Shown: positions 35,192 to 36,352 of the stretch, in pieces
Layout: each line of letters starts with the position of its first letter
Numbering within the stretch: position 1 is the stretch's first letter
Program-made: the position numbers and the translations under genes
The notes under the pieces: model-generated
The model's database searches: none
Told to the model about the DNA's origin: nothing
What the model saw: only the letters and a program-made list of their open reading frames with translations
From: Deltaproteobacteria bacterium
Lineage (GTDB): Bacteria; Myxococcota_A; Polyangia; JAAYKL01
NCBI GenBank assembly: GCA_016937015.1
Contig: JAFGWT010000524.1
Span: forward strand, 1-36,352
DNA: 36,352 nt
Direction of reading: 5' to 3'

Positions 35192-35207
35192 GGAGCATTC
35201 GTGCTCC
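35192..35207 (-). promoter_or_regulatory. Conserved leader hairpin, flagellin copy 1
   Basis: On the coding strand the leader reads ATAAAC, then GGAGCA-CGAA-TGCTCC, a 6-bp stem with a four-base loop about 50 bases before the ATG. The same element stands before the other flagellin with one base change that keeps pairing (G-U for A-U). A second hairpin (CCGAC/GTCGG, 35168-35183) lies between it and the ribosome binding site. It might bind CsrA or another translational regulator; the AACGGAGC sequence contains a GGA. Confidence 0.5.
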
Positions 35208-35329
35208 GTTTATGGTTGCGTTTTCAAAGTTTCCCACCGTGGCGACCGGTCAAACATGTGACCCGGTGAGTCCCTCTGGTTATTATGAAAAACGAGAGGG
35301 GTCATGACTCCCCGCCCGCGTTTTCACCC

Positions 35330-36163
35330 TTATCCGATCAAAGACAGCGCCATGCTCGGTATTTGGTTGGCCTGCGCCAACACCGACGAGCCGGCCTGCA
35401 TCAATATCTGTGATCGCGTCATGGCCACTGATTCATCCGCCACATCCACGTCTCTGATTCGGCTGTTGGATGCAGACAGATTTTCCCTTGTGGTGGCCAG
35501 GTTGCGTACTGTACTCGAAAGCCGATTCTGAAGCGCACCCAGCTTGCCTCGCTGCTCTGACAGATTGGTAATGGCCGTGTCAATGCCGCCAATGGCGGAC
35601 AATGCGCTGCTGGCGGTGGCAATGCTCGCACTTGAGAGATTTCCCATATAGCTGGTATCCGCAGACACATCTTTAAACTGAACGCTCATCTGATCGATAT
35701 TGGCACTTGTGCCAATGCCAACCTGCAGCACAATTGATGTGTCCCCATTGAGCAGTGACGCGCTGTTAAATGAAGTGGCGTCGGCAATACGGGTAATTTC
35801 AGTTGCCAGCTGTGTGAACTCAGTATTGAGGAACCCTTTTTGGTTGGAATCAGTTGTGCCGTTGGCGGCCTGAATGGCCAGTTCGCGCATACGAATGAGC
35901 ATACTTGAAATTTCGTCCATCGCGCCTTCTGCGGTTTGTACGAGGGAGATGCCATCGTTGGCGTTTCGTTCAGCCTGTCCCAGACCACGAATCTGCGCTT
36001 TCAATTTTTCGCTAATGGCCAAACCGGCCGCGTCATCTTTCGCCGCGGTAATGCGTTTACCAGATGACAGACGTGCCATGCTGGTAGACAGAGATGCGGT
36101 TGTGTTGGATAGGTTTCGCTGTGCGTTGATTGCCATTACATTGGTGTTGATTACCATTCCCAT
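35330..36163 (-). CDS. fliC: Flagellin, minimal form (copy 2)
   Basis: A 277-residue paralogue of the flagellin at 34316-35140. The first 120 residues and the last 60 are almost identical between the two. They differ mainly in the central stretch (about 135-195: VGIGTSANIDQMSVQFKDVS here), the part exposed on the filament surface. It ends MALSLIG. D2/D3 domains are again missing. ATG 36163 has GGAGG eight bases upstream. The two genes are tandem but each has its own leader with the same hairpin, so they are probably regulated in parallel and not as one coupled operon. Confidence 0.96.
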   Translation of the reverse strand: MGMVINTNVMAINAQRNLSNTTASLSTSMARLSSGKRITAAKDDAAGLAISEKLKAQIRGLGQAERNANDGISLVQTAEGAMDEISSMLIRMRELAIQAANGTTDSNQKGFLNTEFTQLATEITRIADATSFNSASLLNGDTSIVLQVGIGTSANIDQMSVQFKDVSADTSYMGNLSSASIATASSALSAIGGIDTAITNLSEQRGKLGALQNRLSSTVRNLATTRENLSASNSRIRDVDVADESVAMTRSQILMQAGSSVLAQANQIPSMALSLIG

Positions 36164-36200
36164 TGTTCTTTCCTCCGTGAAAGCCGTCCCATTGGGACAG

Positions 36201-36216
36201 GGAGCATTCTTGCCCC
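36201..36216 (-). promoter_or_regulatory. Conserved leader hairpin, flagellin copy 2
   Basis: The coding-strand leader has ATAAACTGC, then GGGGCA-AGAA-TGCTCC, a 6-bp stem with one G-U pair about 38 bases before the ATG. It matches the element before copy 1. A second hairpin follows (GTCCC/GGGAC, 36186-36198). CAGATAA just upstream, shared in part with copy 1, could be a sigma-28 -10 element, but no good -35 was seen. Confidence 0.5.
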
Positions 36217-36265
36217 GCAGTTTATCTGTGTTGTCGATACGTCACTGTATCAACAAAATTTTTTA

Positions 36266-36352
36266 TATAGCCCACGCGCTGTCTCCGGCTCCGGCGATCA
36301 TGAAACCGGAGACAGCGCCATAACGGTTTTATAGCCCACGCGCTGTCTCCGG
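36266..36352. repeat. 23-base direct repeat with an inverted copy between, at the window end
   Basis: A 23-base sequence containing CCCACGCGCTGTCTCCGG occurs at 36266-36288 and 36330-36352, 64 bases apart. Between them, 36306-36318 (CCGGAGACAGCGC) is the exact complement of the last 13 bases. The inverted copy can therefore pair with either direct copy. The array may continue past the window. It could be a terminator for a gene beyond the edge or a small repeat element; no T-run makes it a clear terminator. Confidence 0.75.

Noticed and set aside
36300-36325. Minus-strand ATGGCGCTGTC resembles the last codons of flagellin (MALS)
   Set aside because: The bases before it do not match the flagellin end, and the reading stops after MALSPVS. 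Taken as chance within the repeat.

Overview
The window is bacterial, about 50% GC, and carries 26 convincing protein genes with no rRNA, tRNA, CRISPR array or insertion sequence that I can see. Ten predicted lipoproteins, Asp/Ser/Thr-rich surface linkers, a truncated MYXO-CTERM-like tail, two flagellins, a yicC-gmk pair and an NtrC-type two-component system suggest a flagellated Gram-negative of the former Deltaproteobacteria (Myxococcota / Bradymonadia-like). This is inference; no marker gene settles the taxonomy. A Bacteroides/Entamoeba-type phosphoglycerate dehydrogenase is an unusual touch.

Layout. 1-4.1 kb: oligoendopeptidase F (5' end off the window and apparently frameshifted), a type-K phosphoglycerate dehydrogenase, a TetR repressor and a solitary Vsr mismatch endonuclease. 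4.1-13.6 kb: a minus-strand block of exported proteins interrupted by a TrmH methyltransferase. It contains a von Willebrand A lipoprotein translationally coupled to a GH9-CBM3 cellulase lipoprotein, and a two-gene c-type cytochrome unit (a YVTN-propeller/MauG-like di-haem lipoprotein followed four bases later by an HzsA-like propeller/di-haem protein). Three of these lipoproteins share one design: lipobox Cys, then 70-90 residues of (S/T/A/G)D repeats, then a functional domain. 13.8-17.5 kb: an NtrC-type regulator and its sensor kinase (ATGA overlap), divergent from the cytochrome unit, then a double-length CDP-alcohol phosphatidyltransferase. 17.5-20.8 kb: a lipoprotein with a twin CX3C tail, a spermidine-synthase-like methyltransferase, a lipid-anchored Tpx peroxiredoxin and a small-multidrug-export-type membrane protein. 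21-30.2 kb: a large PHP-hydrolase lipoprotein, a Cys-rich secreted protein, a MarR regulator, an OmpA-like lipoprotein and a 1298-residue lipoprotein of unknown function. 30.3-34 kb: a Cys-rich zinc-binding small protein, yicC, gmk, then an AT-rich gap with a strong sigma-54-type promoter in front of a 37-residue membrane peptide, and an HDOD signalling protein. 34.3-36.2 kb: two tandem minimal flagellins with a conserved leader hairpin.

The best candidates for something undescribed are: (i) the surface cytochrome pair, which may form one extracytoplasmic redox unit; (ii) the cellulase/vWA pair and the shared Asp-linker tether; (iii) the sigma-54-promoted 37-residue peptide upstream of an HDOD gene; and (iv) the leader hairpin, with a pairing-preserving base change, shared by the two flagellin genes. 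All functional statements rest on motif recognition by eye; no database search was run.
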